Positions 26,322 to 38,600 of a stretch of DNA of 64,000 nt are shown here, one piece after another; within the stretch, counting starts at the first letter, position 1; every line of letters starts with the position of its first letter. The notes under the pieces are model-generated. The model saw only the letters and a program-made list of their open reading frames with translations, ran no database searches and had not been told where the DNA came from. A program made the position numbers and the translations under genes. The DNA is from Pipra filicauda (lineage: Eukaryota > Chordata > Aves > Passeriformes > Pipridae). The stretch lies in NCBI RefSeq assembly GCF_003945595.2, contig NW_024104620.1:3540001-3604000 (forward strand), given 5' to 3'.

Positions 26322-26582
26322 GAAGATTCAAAGTCCTGTAACTTTAATTGTCTCCGAAACCTCTGCACAATACTGGAAAGATACATTTTTGCTTTCTACC
26401 ACATATGGAAGATGGGAAGATGGCATCTCTTTGCAGATGTGGAGTAAGGAACAGCACAGAGGAGATGGCTTCTATCTTCTCTTAAACTGGGGTTTCTGCA
26501 GCAACAGAAATGGGAGGTGAATATTATATAATTTCATGGAGAAGCTATTGGAGGCTGCAGGAGGTACAATGGAGAATCTATT

Positions 26583-26731
26583 GCCCCATCCCTGGAAGTT
26601 GTTCAAGTCCAGGTTGAAAAGGGCTTGGAGCAACCTGGTCTAGTGGAAGGTGTCCCTGCCCAAAATGGGGGCTTGGAACGAGATGAGCCTGAGGGTTCTT
26701 TCCAATCCAAACCATTCCATGATTCTACGAG
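26583..26731 (+). mobile_element. CR1 LINE 3' fragment
   Basis: GCCCCATCCCTGGAAGTTGT, GGGCTTGGAGCAACCTGGTC, TAGTGGAAGGTGTCCCTGCC and CCAATCCAAACCATTCCATG, ending ATTCTACGA. The copy lies in the intron between GTDC1 exons 2 and 3, antisense to the gene. Confidence 0.93.
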
Positions 26732-27755
26732 CTGTAAAAGTCATCTTTTTTTTTTTTTTAATAAGAGAAGGTACTTAAAACTGCATATTTTGAAGATGTT
26801 TGTCAGTTTACAACACATGCATGAAAAATAACTGTCATAATAAAGCAAAATATATATACAAAAAAAAAATATTCCTTGCCTGGTGCTGAAAAACACTTCT
26901 TTTTGTTAGAACATCTGAAAATGGCTGCTACTGTTTTCAAAAGATCTTTCACTCCACTTTCTTACTTTACAGCTCAGTAAGTGAAACATGTTGCAAATGC
27001 TGTGGCAGAAGCAGTTGCAGAATGGCCAGAGCATACACAGATCATTATTTGAGAAATTTCAACATCAACTGGCTTAGATTATAAACATGCAAAAGCTTAA
27101 CTTTAACTTAAAATGCTCAATCCCCATTCTTAATAATTCTCCTACCAACAGAGAGGTGAGACAGACCACGGAAATGAATTTATTTCAGTTTAAAACAAGT
27201 GAGTTTTGCTGTTTCACTTAGGTCTGTGCAGTGCCTAACCACAAAGCTTTTCAGTGGTGCTGTTATTAACTTCTTTCATTAACTCAGATTCGAGAAATAC
27301 ATTTGTTTTTAGCAACAATAAAGGACCGCAGCCTTTAAAACGTCTGGGTATTTTAGCACTGCACAATTTCTGAATACTAGATGAAAGAAATATAAGGATT
27401 TATCTGGTATGTTTACTGCCCTCTCTTCACATGAAAAGTGCCGCAGTACATTTTAATTTCTGTTTATTTCCCTAAAACCCTCTCTGTAATTTCAGCTGGA
27501 TGCAGTAAAAGCTATGGCCAAGCAAAGAGCTGAGTAGCTGCAGCTTTGTGAAGCATTTGTGAAACAAAGCATCACTTACAGCCAAGGCACAGGTTAAAAT
27601 CCTCACCAGCAATGGGCACACCATGGCAGCATCGGTGGACTTTATGCAACAAACTGAGATGACTTTTTAGAGTACATTGTTTCTGTCACAGCATTTTTAT
27701 CAACCTCTCCTCAGGACTCTGCTGGTACCTCAGTTTGCTACAGGGTCATTGTTTA

Positions 27756-28029
27756 CAGAATCATAGAACGGCCTGGGTGGGAAGGGACCTCAAAGACCAT
27801 CTCATTCCACTCCCCTGCCATGGGCAGGGACACCTTCCACTAGACCAGGTTGCTCCAAGCCCTGTCCAACCTGGCCTTGAGCACTTCCAGGGATGGGGCA
27901 CCACAGCTTCTCTGGGCAACCTGTGCCAGGGCCTCACCACCCTCACAGGGAAAAACTTCTTCCTAATATCTAATTTAAACTTACTCGCTTTCAGTTTAAG
28001 GCCAATACCCCTTGTCCTGACACTACATG
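27756..28029 (-). mobile_element. CR1 LINE 3' fragment, sense to GTDC1, 127 nt from a splice donor
   Basis: It starts CAGAATCATAGAACGGCCTG and runs through GCCATGGGCAGGGACACCTT, CCTCACCACCCTCACAGGGA and TTCCTAATATCTAATTTAAA to CCCCTTGTCCTGACACTACA. The 5'-truncated end at 28029 faces the donor of GTDC1 coding exon 2 at 28155. It is one of the better-preserved copies. Confidence 0.95.
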
Positions 28030-28155
28030 TTTTTGTAAAACATTAATACAGAATAATTAATAAAAAAAATGACACAGACAAGGACTCCTCAGGGTTATGA
28101 TGCTTTAGACAGAAGGACACCTTAAATAACACAGAGTAGCACAAGCAACACCTAC

Positions 28156-28323
28156 CATGAAAGAACCTGGTTGTATCCATACTGAAAATCCCTTTCCTGG
28201 CATTTCTGGACAGGATATGCCAATTGGTTCTCATGGAAGTAGAGGACCTTTTTCAATTTGCCAAGGTCAGGGCGGAGGGCAGCGAGTTCAGCCAGGTTAA
28301 GCACCGAGCTTGCAAAGAGGATC
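28156..28323 (-). CDS. GTDC1: GTDC1 (QTMAN) second coding exon, residues 61-117
   Basis: This 168 nt internal exon continues the DUF3524-type N-terminal domain of the tRNA-queuosine mannosyltransferase. Its first base completes the Arg61 codon and its last two bases (TG) begin Cys117, so both flanking introns are phase 2 and the exon length is a multiple of three. The diagnostic motif FHENQLAYP lies at residues 90-98; FHENQL is conserved in this family from bacteria to vertebrates. It is followed by KCQERDFQYGYNQ (101-113). The acceptor is TTTTCCAG (AG at 28325-28324) after TCTCTCCTTG, and the donor is ATG|GTAGGT (GT at 28155-28154). The reading frame is open with no breaks, so the gene looks intact here. 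A C-rich tract (G-rich in the transcript) lies 55-82 nt upstream of the acceptor, and a sense-oriented CR1 begins 127 nt downstream of the donor. Confidence 0.97.
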
Positions 28324-28377
28324 CTGGAAAACAAGGAGAGCAGTGTTTCCTGTCGGTGAGTGTGCTCACAGGGGTCA

Positions 28378-28405
28378 CCCCTTCCCCTTCCCTCCTCTCC
28401 CCCCC
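28378..28405 (-). promoter_or_regulatory. G-quadruplex-type tract upstream of GTDC1 exon 2 acceptor
   Basis: The plus strand has C-runs of 4, 4, 3 and 7 separated by TT, TT and TCCTCT. On the minus strand, which is the GTDC1 sense strand, this gives four G-runs with loops of 6, 2 and 2 nt and fits the standard G3+N1-7 rule. It lies 55-82 nt upstream of the exon start at 28323, just outside the usual branch-point zone. Folding and any splicing effect are inference. Confidence 0.6.
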
Positions 28406-29853
28406 TCCACCAAGAAAAACATAACCCCTATAGGGACACATCAATAGCTAAGCCTTAATACCATGTAGCAGCATTCAAAGTTTTGATCTCTTAAAAAGCA
28501 GCTGCTAAGAACCCAACTAGAAAAGCACCGAATCTCATTGGTCTTCCCAGCTCGGTTACAGAGAGATGCAAAATAAAAAAAAAAAAGCTGGATGGATTTT
28601 ATTGAAAAAGGCAAGAAAAGCTGTATCTGAAGGACAAATGGAACAAAGATAAGGCTGACTAGGGAATACTTTGCTTGCCAGTTTCATTACACTTTACTTC
28701 TTTATGCAACCAACTACTGAAATTCAATATATGAGTAGGAATGGCACATGTTCATGTTATGACATAAACCCCTTTGATTTATGCAGTGCACTTATCTAGT
28801 ATGGTCTGCTTTTCTTCCCCCCCCCCTCACCCTTTCTCTGTTTTACTTTCACATTTTTATTAGGTATCCTCTGTAATGAAATGTTGTTCCTACCCTTGCG
28901 CCCCAGTCCTGCTGCAGCACTCCCGCTATTCCACAGTGCACACCACTGCACGCATCCTTCAATTAGAGAAAGCAGGCACAAACAGCACTAACAAGCTGCT
29001 ATCTTAGCCTTGTATAACTTCCCAGGCCATCAGAAAACGAATGTATTTAAATGTGTAATACGAAATCGCGACCCTACTGTAACCAGTGGTGGATTTCCCT
29101 GCATTTCACCAGAAGTATGGGAGCATCTCCTGGCCCCTGGCTCGCACTGCTTCCAAGCAAGCTGAATCCTGAACTTTTAGAGAGCTGCAGAGCCTCAGAC
29201 ATTTGTGTTCTGTGTTTCTTATCACAAGGGATTAAAAAAAAAAATAGAGATCCGGTATTTATTGCACACAGAACATGAAGCTTTAATAAACTACTTTCCA
29301 ACACAGCCTGTTTCTGAATTGGTTTTTTTTGGTATGCACCATTTTAGTGATTCAGATTAAGAACTGATTTATGCAATGTTTTATTATTTTAAAATATTTC
29401 CTGTTTTTTCTATTTTTTCCCCTATTTTTATTCCCATTCTTCCTCTTTTTACACAAATTTTGTGTTCAAGGTTACTGCCAAACCCACATCACTAATGTCA
29501 TAAACTTATGATTCTGGCTGTCAACCTCAAAACTCATGAACTTCCCCAAACGCTCATATATACCATAGTATATCATAGATATCACATAACATCATATCCT
29601 ATGCTAACTTACGCCCTTCTTAGATAATCTGTATCTGCAGAACAAGCAGTTCCTAGAGAACAGATCCTGTATCCATCTTCATCAACCTGAGTCAATGCTG
29701 ATCTGAAAGGCTTACAAAAGTAAGAGATGAATGTTATTGCCTTGTTCATCAAATATTTGATGGTTCTAGAGGGTCTGTCAAACAGAATGACAAGTAAGAT
29801 ACGAGCACAGGTTGATTACAAGCCATACTAGGAGGAAAAAATAGTTTTACGTA

Positions 29854-29908
29854 AGTCATTACTTATTTGTCACCATGAGTAATGACCTGTGGACCTTGTA
29901 ATGACCTG
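29854..29908. repeat. TAATGACCT-type motif, one inverted and one direct copy
   Basis: AGTCATTACT (29854-29863) is complementary to AGTAATGACC (29878-29887) apart from the outermost base, and GTAATGACCTG recurs at 29898-29908. The motif resembles a monomeric nuclear-receptor half-site (TGACCT preceded by an AT-rich flank). Confidence 0.7.
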
Positions 29909-30159
29909 GGTGCCAGGCTCAAAGCAGAGGCAGGAAAGCTTCCTGAGGGCGAAGCAATATCCCTGCTCGAACACTGCTGTGAGTTTAGCACTGGAGCGAC
30001 AAAGAAAAATGTAAACTGGAGAAAACGCACCCCAAAAATCACAAAAATGAGATGAACTGGTTGCTTGGAAAAAATCAGGCTATTGATGGGACAAGAGAAA
30101 ATGGTTTCCCACTGAAAAAGGGTGGGTTTACATTAGACATAGTAATAATTCTTGGCTGG

Positions 30160-30343
30160 GAGGGTGGTGAGGCCCTGGCACAGGTTGCCCAGAGAAGCTG
30201 TGGTTGCCCCTGGATCCCTGGAAGTGTCCAAGGTCAGGTTGGATGGGGCTTGGAGCAACCTGGGCTAGTGGAAGGTGTCCCTGCCCATGGCAGGGGGTGG
30301 AACAAGATGAGCTTTAAGGTGCCTTCCAATCCTTTTCTGTGAC
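30160..30343 (+). mobile_element. CR1 LINE 3' fragment
   Basis: GGGAGGGTGGTGAGGCCCTG, GCACAGGTTGCCCAGAGAAG, GGAGCAACCTGGGCTAGTGG and AAGGTGTCCCTGCCCATGGC, ending CCTTCCAATCCTTTTCTGTG. It accounts for the right part of the longest minus-strand open frame in this area. Confidence 0.93.
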
Positions 30344-33007
30344 GAGTTAGGAAGAAAACTGATGCAGGATAGCATCGATGAACTTGGCTGAGTTTGAAGG
30401 AAGAGAGGGGAAAAAAGAGATGGCACATTGGGACTGAAAACATGGGAAACAGCAGAGAGCAAGGGTGGAAGTGGAAGCAGTGGAGGTGCCAAGGCTGACA
30501 TGCTGACTGGAGAGAAAAGGGCAATGGGGAGACAAGGAGAGAAGAGATCCAATTTAAGCTTAGAGAAAACCATGTAGCTCTGAAACATCTGAACTTGCTC
30601 AGATTGACAATGGGATAATTAGGAGAAGAATATGAAAAAAAGATGGTTATAGCCACAGGAAAGGAAAATAGTGTTTGCAGTACTGGCTTAGGCAAACTGG
30701 AGGAATTCAATAGCATCATTAGAGTGTGCTGGAGGCTGGCTATGGCAAGAAGGACTGAAAACTTGGAAAGCTTGCAAGAAGTAGACCTAAATTTTCTTCA
30801 CTGTAAATAGAAAGTGATAAGACTCAACTAACAAGCAGATCACTTATCACTGCCCAGCTCAGCAAAATAAACTGGTGTCAAGAGAAAACTGTTGCAATGA
30901 CAAGCAGATTCAGATTTAGAGCCTGAAATGACACTGCTTACGTTTCTTACAGCAAGAAAGAAAAATAAAAATAAACCCATTTATTAGAAAACACCCTCCT
31001 TGACTCGCGTGCACTACTTCACAGCGCTTCCAGAATTTATCCCAAGTACGAGACACTCTTACACTTGCTTCTTTACTGGCATAAAAGCTGTTAACTACCA
31101 GCACTAACCAATTTCCCCGGGTTTATAAGCTTAAATAACACCTGACAGCACGATTCCCCGTGAACATGCCCACAGAGCAGCCGCGTACGTGGCTAATGGA
31201 CTCACGCAGGGCACTGGAGGATATGCTGGAGTGTATTTCCATTTAACACCTATTACAAGGGGAAGAAAGGAAAGTTTATTATAATGGGACGTGCGACATA
31301 AATATATGTCAGTTGTCATTCCGTGTGACATCAACTTTCATTTTACCTCGGGTTATTATTTAAGTAATAAATCCTAACAAGGTGAGCTTTATCATCCCAC
31401 GGAGTGTATCCGGGAGGTAGAGACACAAGGTGATGGCAAGAACGCTCGAAACATGATAATTCCTGACAGCTGCTGCTTGAGCACAAGTTAAATTGAACAG
31501 TTTATCTCAGCATAAAGATGTTATAAGGTTTTATGTTTAATTTAAAAAAATTAACATAAAACCCAGAGAAAGCAGAGTTAGGCAATCTTTCACAAACATG
31601 ACATACTACAATCACTGTATAAGCTGGATTAGTACTTATTACCATGCTACTAGAGAATTAAGCTGTTTTTAGACCACCAAAGAGCTTTAAATTGCAACTT
31701 TTGTCTCTGTAAGAGAAACCTATATTTAAAACGTCTGCTAAATTCAAATTAACAGCTACATCATTAACTTACCATCTCACAAAACCCCCTACAATTCAAC
31801 CGCTATTATGGTATCCTTATCGAGACCTATCAACACCACAGCATTTAATACATACAGTACTCTTCAATAAATACAGCGTGTGAATCCTCACTAAACCTGC
31901 GCTGAAGGTCACATTCCTAACACACTGCCTTAGCCCTCCTCTCCAAAATATCCCTGAGTACTCTGGTGTGGGACAAATGACCTTCTCCCACAGAGCAGTA
32001 GCCCCACTGCCTTGGAAACTGGCCAAATTTCAGGGCCACCATCACACAAGCTGCAGTCTAACACTGCATCATCTTGTGCATCATCTGAATCAGTTCACAG
32101 TCCTTCTGAGTAACTACTTGTGTGAAATCAGTTAAGCATGTGCTTAACTAATTGAAATATTCCTGGGAAGGAAGCTGAGCATTCCTGCAGGTTTAGAGCT
32201 GTGGCATGTCCAGAGAATGCTCTGCTCTTTGCTATTGTCTTCCCCATTATTTCGCTCTAAAGGACTGAAAATCAGTAAAATATAAAAGCCTTTACTTTTT
32301 TTTTTAAATACCAGCAGACAAAATGACTAATACAGGTTTCCACTTATATCAAACAAATTATAATAGTGAAGGTGCTAAAGCATTTTTATTTGGTTTTATA
32401 AATCTTCTTTGTGTCACACAGCCGTGATTTACTCTTTTATGGCATTGCCCTAAATCTTTCAATTAAATTCCCATGCAACTTAACTAAAAACACATTTTGC
32501 CTTCCCCTTGGGAGACCACACAGGGCATATTTATGTATCTATGGATATGGAGGCTGAACTCCACCAGGCTTATGGCACAAAGCACATTTAAAACAGCACC
32601 TGAGTTGTACTGGAATGTTTCCCCTGTCTGGCAAAAGCTCTGCCAGCACGAAGGACAGATGGACATGAGCACCTCAAGGCAGCACAGGTAAACCAGTGCT
32701 CCCTGGAAAAGGAGAACTGCTGCAGGATACGATCCCACAGCGGCAGTAGGGACCCTGCTTCTCTACAAATGAAACACTAAATCATAATTCTCTGCTGCAA
32801 AACAACTACAGCCACAGTAAAATGAGTTCATGATTGAAGACCTGGCAGTCCAGAAAAGAGGCACGAGCGCTCTTTGTCTGCCAGGTGTAGTATTACAATA
32901 AAACGGACTTAAGATTTGGGTAGGAGTACAAATATGAGCCTCTTAGAGGAAATGGGTACTAAAAAAAACACTGTTCAATAGATGGCACTGACTGAACCAG
33001 TCAGATG

Positions 33008-33182
33008 CTGGCACGGGTTGCCCAGAGAAGCTGTGGTGCCCCATCCCTGGAAGTGTTCAAGGCCAGGTTGGACAGGGCTTGGAGCAACCTGGGTTAGTGG
33101 AAGGTGCCCCTGCCCATGGCAGGTGTTGGAACAAGATGAGCTTGAGGGTCCCTTCCAATCCAAACCATTCTGTGATTCTATT
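33008..33182 (+). mobile_element. CR1 LINE 3' fragment
   Basis: CTGGCACGGGTTGCCCAGAG through GGAAGTGTTCAAGGCCAGGT and GGTGCCCCTGCCCATGGCAG to AATCCAAACCATTCTGTGAT and TCTATTTC. The 3' tip has one recognisable octamer. Confidence 0.94.
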
Positions 33183-35568
33183 TCTGGATTGCATTAGAGT
33201 TTACCCAAACCATTCTGCTCTTTGTTGCCTCCTTAAAGGCCAAGGCAAAGCCAAGAGGTCTGACCCTAAACAGAATCACCTCAAGAAACAGAGGCTTCAA
33301 AGGTGATGGAGGCTTCAAGCTCCTCAAGATCAAACCTCTAGTTTCCTTGATTTCAACCCAGAAATTAAACAAGTCCATGGATTTGGCTTTAAGTTATCTT
33401 TCAAATGTAAACTGTATATCAAATATCACTTTTTGTGCCTGGAATGTTAAACAGAACAGTTATTTTTGTTTATTATTACACACAATTTTACATGATCAAC
33501 TTGCAGAAGTTGCATTTTTATCACTAGCCCAAGAATACACAAATTACAGTCCCGTATAAAATGCTTTTCCCTTTCCCATTACACAATACATGACACTGAA
33601 TTTCTGAACAATAAATACTAATAAGTGATAATATATGACAGTATACAGTATAATAAATAATAAATTAACAATAATTTTTGACATGGAATATACAAATGTC
33701 AGAAAATGCTTATAGATATTATACCTCATAAATTAAGGTTCTGTAGATAGAGCATAATTTGAAATGTTTACAGAAATAATTAAGTCTTACTATTTTAATG
33801 TTCTTTATTTTTCAGAACAAATCACAAGGGTTGTCATGCCTTTCATCTTAATTAGGCCATGTGTTTGTCTTATTTATTTCTATGTACTTTCATAAACGTT
33901 TACAAATATTAATTGTAAAGAAAAATATTTTTTCCTCTTGCTGTAATTGCTATATGTACATATAGTACACAGTGATAAATATTCAGTTCAATAGGTTTGG
34001 ATTTGGGGGTTGCCTTGTATGCTGAAATATAGTAGGAATGAAGAGCTTGGTTTGACTTCATATTGCCATTCCTTTTTCTGTATATCTTTTTATTTAAAAA
34101 TTCACCATTTAAAATACTCAAGAAGTTACATAAATGCATTTTTTCATTCATTAATTATTTGGGTTCTCTCTCAATTCCTTCCTATCCCTCTGAATCTTTA
34201 TTTCAACCAGCTATTAGAGGATTTACATACAATCAAATCTCAGAATCCAATTTTAGGGCCAGATCCCCATACGACACAACTGGTTAAGAATCAGCCTTCA
34301 ACATTTACCACTATTTTCAATGACTTTTAACTCTAAAAGATACAGAAAACTATGTGAAAACAGTTAATCAAAACTACTTTGCTATTCAACATCACAAAGG
34401 AAGCTTGAAAGAGACTCTCACAGAGCAGACTTTTGAGGGGGAGTGTATTTTGTTTGGATTGCTTTGCTTTTTAGGCAATGACACTGAAGCTTCTTGAATT
34501 TTATTAAGTGTGTGGCACTATTTTTTTCCCTGAATTGTAATTAAATTTGGCTTCAATTAATTACTGACAGATGCACATTTTTACTTTAGTGGCCAGATTG
34601 TTCACCATGGGCTACATCAGCCTCGCTGTTCCCACGAAGGGAGAGGTCAGGACCAAGCAGTTATAGCTGTGGTGATGGGGGGAAGGAGAAAGCCATGAAT
34701 CCACATCATCTTCCTCACTCAGATTTTGTCAGCAACAAATAATGAAGCAAAGGAATTTTATTAGAGCAGAGCATAAGCAAATCAGAATAATTTTCACCCA
34801 CTAGTGAAAAGTAGCCGTTGTTGGATGGTTTCTATGGCCAGACTCACTCTGCTCAAATAGATGGAGCAAGGAAAAAGCAGGAAGCGAGAAAAACAAAGGA
34901 TATAGTGAATGAGGGTAACAAATTCACCAAAGGTAAATACACAGGATATAGTGACGTATAGTGAAAAGACTTTTTAAAAAGAAAAATGCATGTAAAACTG
35001 ATGTTCTACTCAATTAGGCAACATTTAAACAGTGTTCTTTATTGTTTAAAGGCTGCAAATCCATTTCACCGGGTATTTTATCTGTCCAACTCTGGAGAGG
35101 AGCCAAACATGTCAAATGACTGGCATGAACAAAGCAATATGGTCAAGATGTTGTAGCAACATGGAGAAGTCCTAAGGCTACACATAACACTACTATTCAA
35201 TAGCAAATCTGAACTACAAATTTTGAGGATCGTTACTTCACGTCACCTGGTGTCAGTTCGGATCCAGGATGACACAGAAGAAACAGTCCACCTGATGGAT
35301 ATATGGATTTCACTGCAAGTGAGACTGGTTTATCCCACTGAAAGGGAATCAAACTCAGTGCAGCACAGACCCACCAAAATACTGAGTTTCCCTTACAAAC
35401 GTTTGTACCAAGAGATGCTCAAATGAAATAACAAATGGCTGATTTTCCACTATTTCAATAAATTCTGGCAAACTGAAAACTCAAATCTTCCCCAATGCTC
35501 AGGTTTACACATTTTGTATCTTAAAACAACAGAACACCCACTCACTCTGCACAATTGCAGAGAAGATC

Positions 35569-35642
35569 ATGGAATCATAGGATGGTTTGGGTTGGAAGGG
35601 ACCTTAAATATCATCCAGTTCCAATCCCCTCCTGTGGGAAAG
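35569..35642 (-). mobile_element. CR1 LINE 3' tip
   Basis: TCATGGAATCATAGGATGGT, TTGGGTTGGAAGGGACCTTA and AATATCATCCAGTTCCAATC, ending at CCCCTCCTGTGGGAAAG. Only the last 75 bp or so of the element are present. Confidence 0.88.
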
Positions 35643-38600
35643 ATTTACAGACTGTTTAGTGTTACATTTCAAGTGCCCCAAAAACCCTGTTCTCCAAAGT
35701 ATTTCAGATTGCTTTTTATGTTGCTTTATGCACCTTCATATCTAAACACTTTTTTTTTTTTAGAAATTTGAAGACTGTCACTAAAAGGGACTTAGTTTTC
35801 TTAGCAAACAGCTTTCACATTTTTCTAATATCCCACAGCTCTGATTTCAGCTCACACGATCCATGAGCAGCAAGTCTTTTAAAAAATATTTTTATGGAAG
35901 GTCTCAGCTAATTTCCCCCAAAAACTCCCACTCCAGAGCATCAATCCAAAGCATAACTACTGCCTAAGAATGGGGACCTCAGGAAAAGCAGGATTCTTCC
36001 CAGAAAACTAATACAGTCCTCGAAAAAGCTCAGACTGTCATAAAACCTGAGCAGCTGGCAACTCTGTCACCATGAAGTATCCATATGGAAGACCGAGATG
36101 TGTCAAACTACCCAAAACGAGTTTGGATAGTGCAGAAGATGGAATAAATAATTCAGTATCTTCAACACTTTCAACAGCAGGTAGTAGATATGCTACCTGC
36201 TCCTACAACGTGCCAAAATGTAACATGTGAGTGAGAGCGAGCGAGAGAATGTGAGTATCTCCAACCTGTTTTCATGAGGATATTTTGCTCGAGGAACTTC
36301 TCTTTTTAGAGGCATATGATCCGTATCAGATGTTTGTCAGGAGCAGGCAGCACCACAGAACATTAGGAATAACTTAGTGATTTTAATATATATTCACAAA
36401 GTGAATTCACAAAGTCCTTCATATACACATACTAAAAAAAAAAAAAAGTATTTTAATCAAATATTACAAGAAATATGAAATGAAATTATGTATTTCTCCC
36501 AAATGCCCTTCACACTTCTCTAATATTTGTTGCTGCAGCATAGTGGCAACTTTCCTGTCTTAATATAAGCCGAGCAAACTATTCCATGTGCTCAGTGAAC
36601 TGGCAATCAGATCCACAGTTTAAATATTTCTGCTCTGTGTTCATGACATAGTTCAACTATAAAACTACATTGTGCAGTGTCAGTCTTCTGCCACTTCTTC
36701 CCATAAGAAACAGTCACACACTGGTGCATAAACATTCATCATTTATACTTAGAGAAGATAAAGTGACACTTCTGTTCCCTAAGAAATTAAAATGAGGTAA
36801 TTTAATGCTTAAGGGTCTCCAGACCCGTATTTGGAGGAGCAAACCCCTACCTACACAGATTTATCCACCAGCACTTCATCAAAAACACAGGGACAGCAGG
36901 TAGACTGATATTTAAAAGCACATCAATACAGAAAATGTCAGGTTTTGTGTCTTACACACTATTTTCAGCCCCTGCACTTTCTGATAAGAACATTTCTTAA
37001 CTGAGCAAAGCCCACACTCGCTACCAGATTTGAATGATTCCACCGAAATGGCTGAGCGACCGACTGAAGTGAGATTTCAAAGAAGTGAGACAAACACTCT
37101 CCTAAACTCAAAAGCTGCCAAACATATTTCATCAGACTTTCAAAAGATAATTGTTTTGTCTGTTCTGAATTAAGCTTTAAGTGCTTTAAGAAAGGTTTCT
37201 CTACAAACATGGCTAAAGATCACAAAGGGGAGCATTTGGAATGAATGGAACCCTTCAGTCATGTATTTATTTAATATCACTTGCATCATGCCTGGCATAT
37301 ACCATAAGCTGGTTTATTTCCATTTCCATAACATGATTTTAAGGGTAATCTGCACTGATGTCCTACCATTTTATTTCACATGTTATCATAACTGGGCTTT
37401 ATTTATAATGCAACCAGGGAAAGAGAAGGAATAAAAGGGTCTCAGCTGTGCATCTTGGAACTCCTGACATGGGATATAAGGGATCAACCAGTTCTGGAAG
37501 ATAAAAAAAAAAAAAAAGTCTTTTGCCCATTTTACTTCTCCAGCTCCTGGCTGAGAGTTTTGCAGGGTTAAAAACTACAACAGGCATTTACAGTCATGTC
37601 TGGTCAACTTGCACAACGTGGATGTGTTCCTTGAGTAAGTAACCCATATCTCCACACTGCAAAATGTTGAGATTTCCCCACGTGGAAAATTCCAATAATA
37701 AAATAATACTTTAATAAAAATACTTCTAGGTTTCCATATACTTTGTAAATTATGTTTTTCCAACACATCTCATAACCATTTATTACTTCAGAATTCCTTT
37801 TATCATTAAATAAAGCATCCAGTGCTGAATGCCCACTATTCCCCAGGAACATGAAAGAGAAACACACGCCTCTGGGGTTGAAATCTTACGTAATCAAGTC
37901 AGAACACCACACCAAATGCTTTTTAATCTTCAAGATTAAGAAACTGAGGCCAAGGCTTGCTTATCAAAGGCCACCAGGAGAACCAGGGCCACAGTGAGAA
38001 CTCAGGAGCCTGAGCCAGAGTTGAAGATAAGTGAGTGTCACGATCTAGTGATTTAATCAACTCATATATGACCACGTCACGGTTTATGTATCTTACGGAC
38101 CCTGCTCACCACAGTACCTGACAGATGTCCCAAAATATTATCTTTGTGAGACCATACAGAATGATTCAGTATTTCCAGATATCATATTTTCAGTCACAGA
38201 TAGATGTATATGCACTGTGTTTTTGTGTGCATGCACATGCAGATACATGACATATATACATACTGTATACATATATATTTTCTAGCAAAATCCACCACGA
38301 ACCATTCTGAATTGAACTGTGCAAACTGTGGCCAGGAAAACTGTTGACAACAGCTAGTTTGTTACTGAGAAAAGACCACTCTCCATCACAGAAAGCTAAA
38401 AATTTGTTCAAGATGGCTGGGCAATGAGCTTTCATATCTGCAAAACCTGAGCACAGCAAGGTAGTTTTGGTCGAAGTCTCCAAATAACACCACTTTTCCA
38501 ACGATGCCTTTGAGCTACACATAAAACCTTTCAGGAGCTCCTGAAAAGGAAACTTGACTCAAGCTGTTTGTCAAGACAACTGAAGATGTTCTTTGGAATG

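Larger units (their letters stand above)
24821..28155 (-). other. GTDC1: GTDC1 3.3 kb intron between coding exons 2 and 3
   Basis: This phase 2 intron is bounded by GT at 28155-28154 and AG at 24822-24821. It contains two CR1 fragments (26583-26731 on plus, 27756-28029 on minus), a (TA)n microsatellite at 25377-25397, and two perfect-arm inverted repeats at 25444-25491 and 26293-26321. The remaining sequence is unique, with no coding potential that I can support. Confidence 0.93.

Noticed and set aside
30234..30719. 161-residue minus-strand open frame
   Set aside because: Its right-hand third is antisense of the CR1 at 30160-30343. The rest is low-complexity Ser/Phe/Leu sequence with no family similarity that I recognise.
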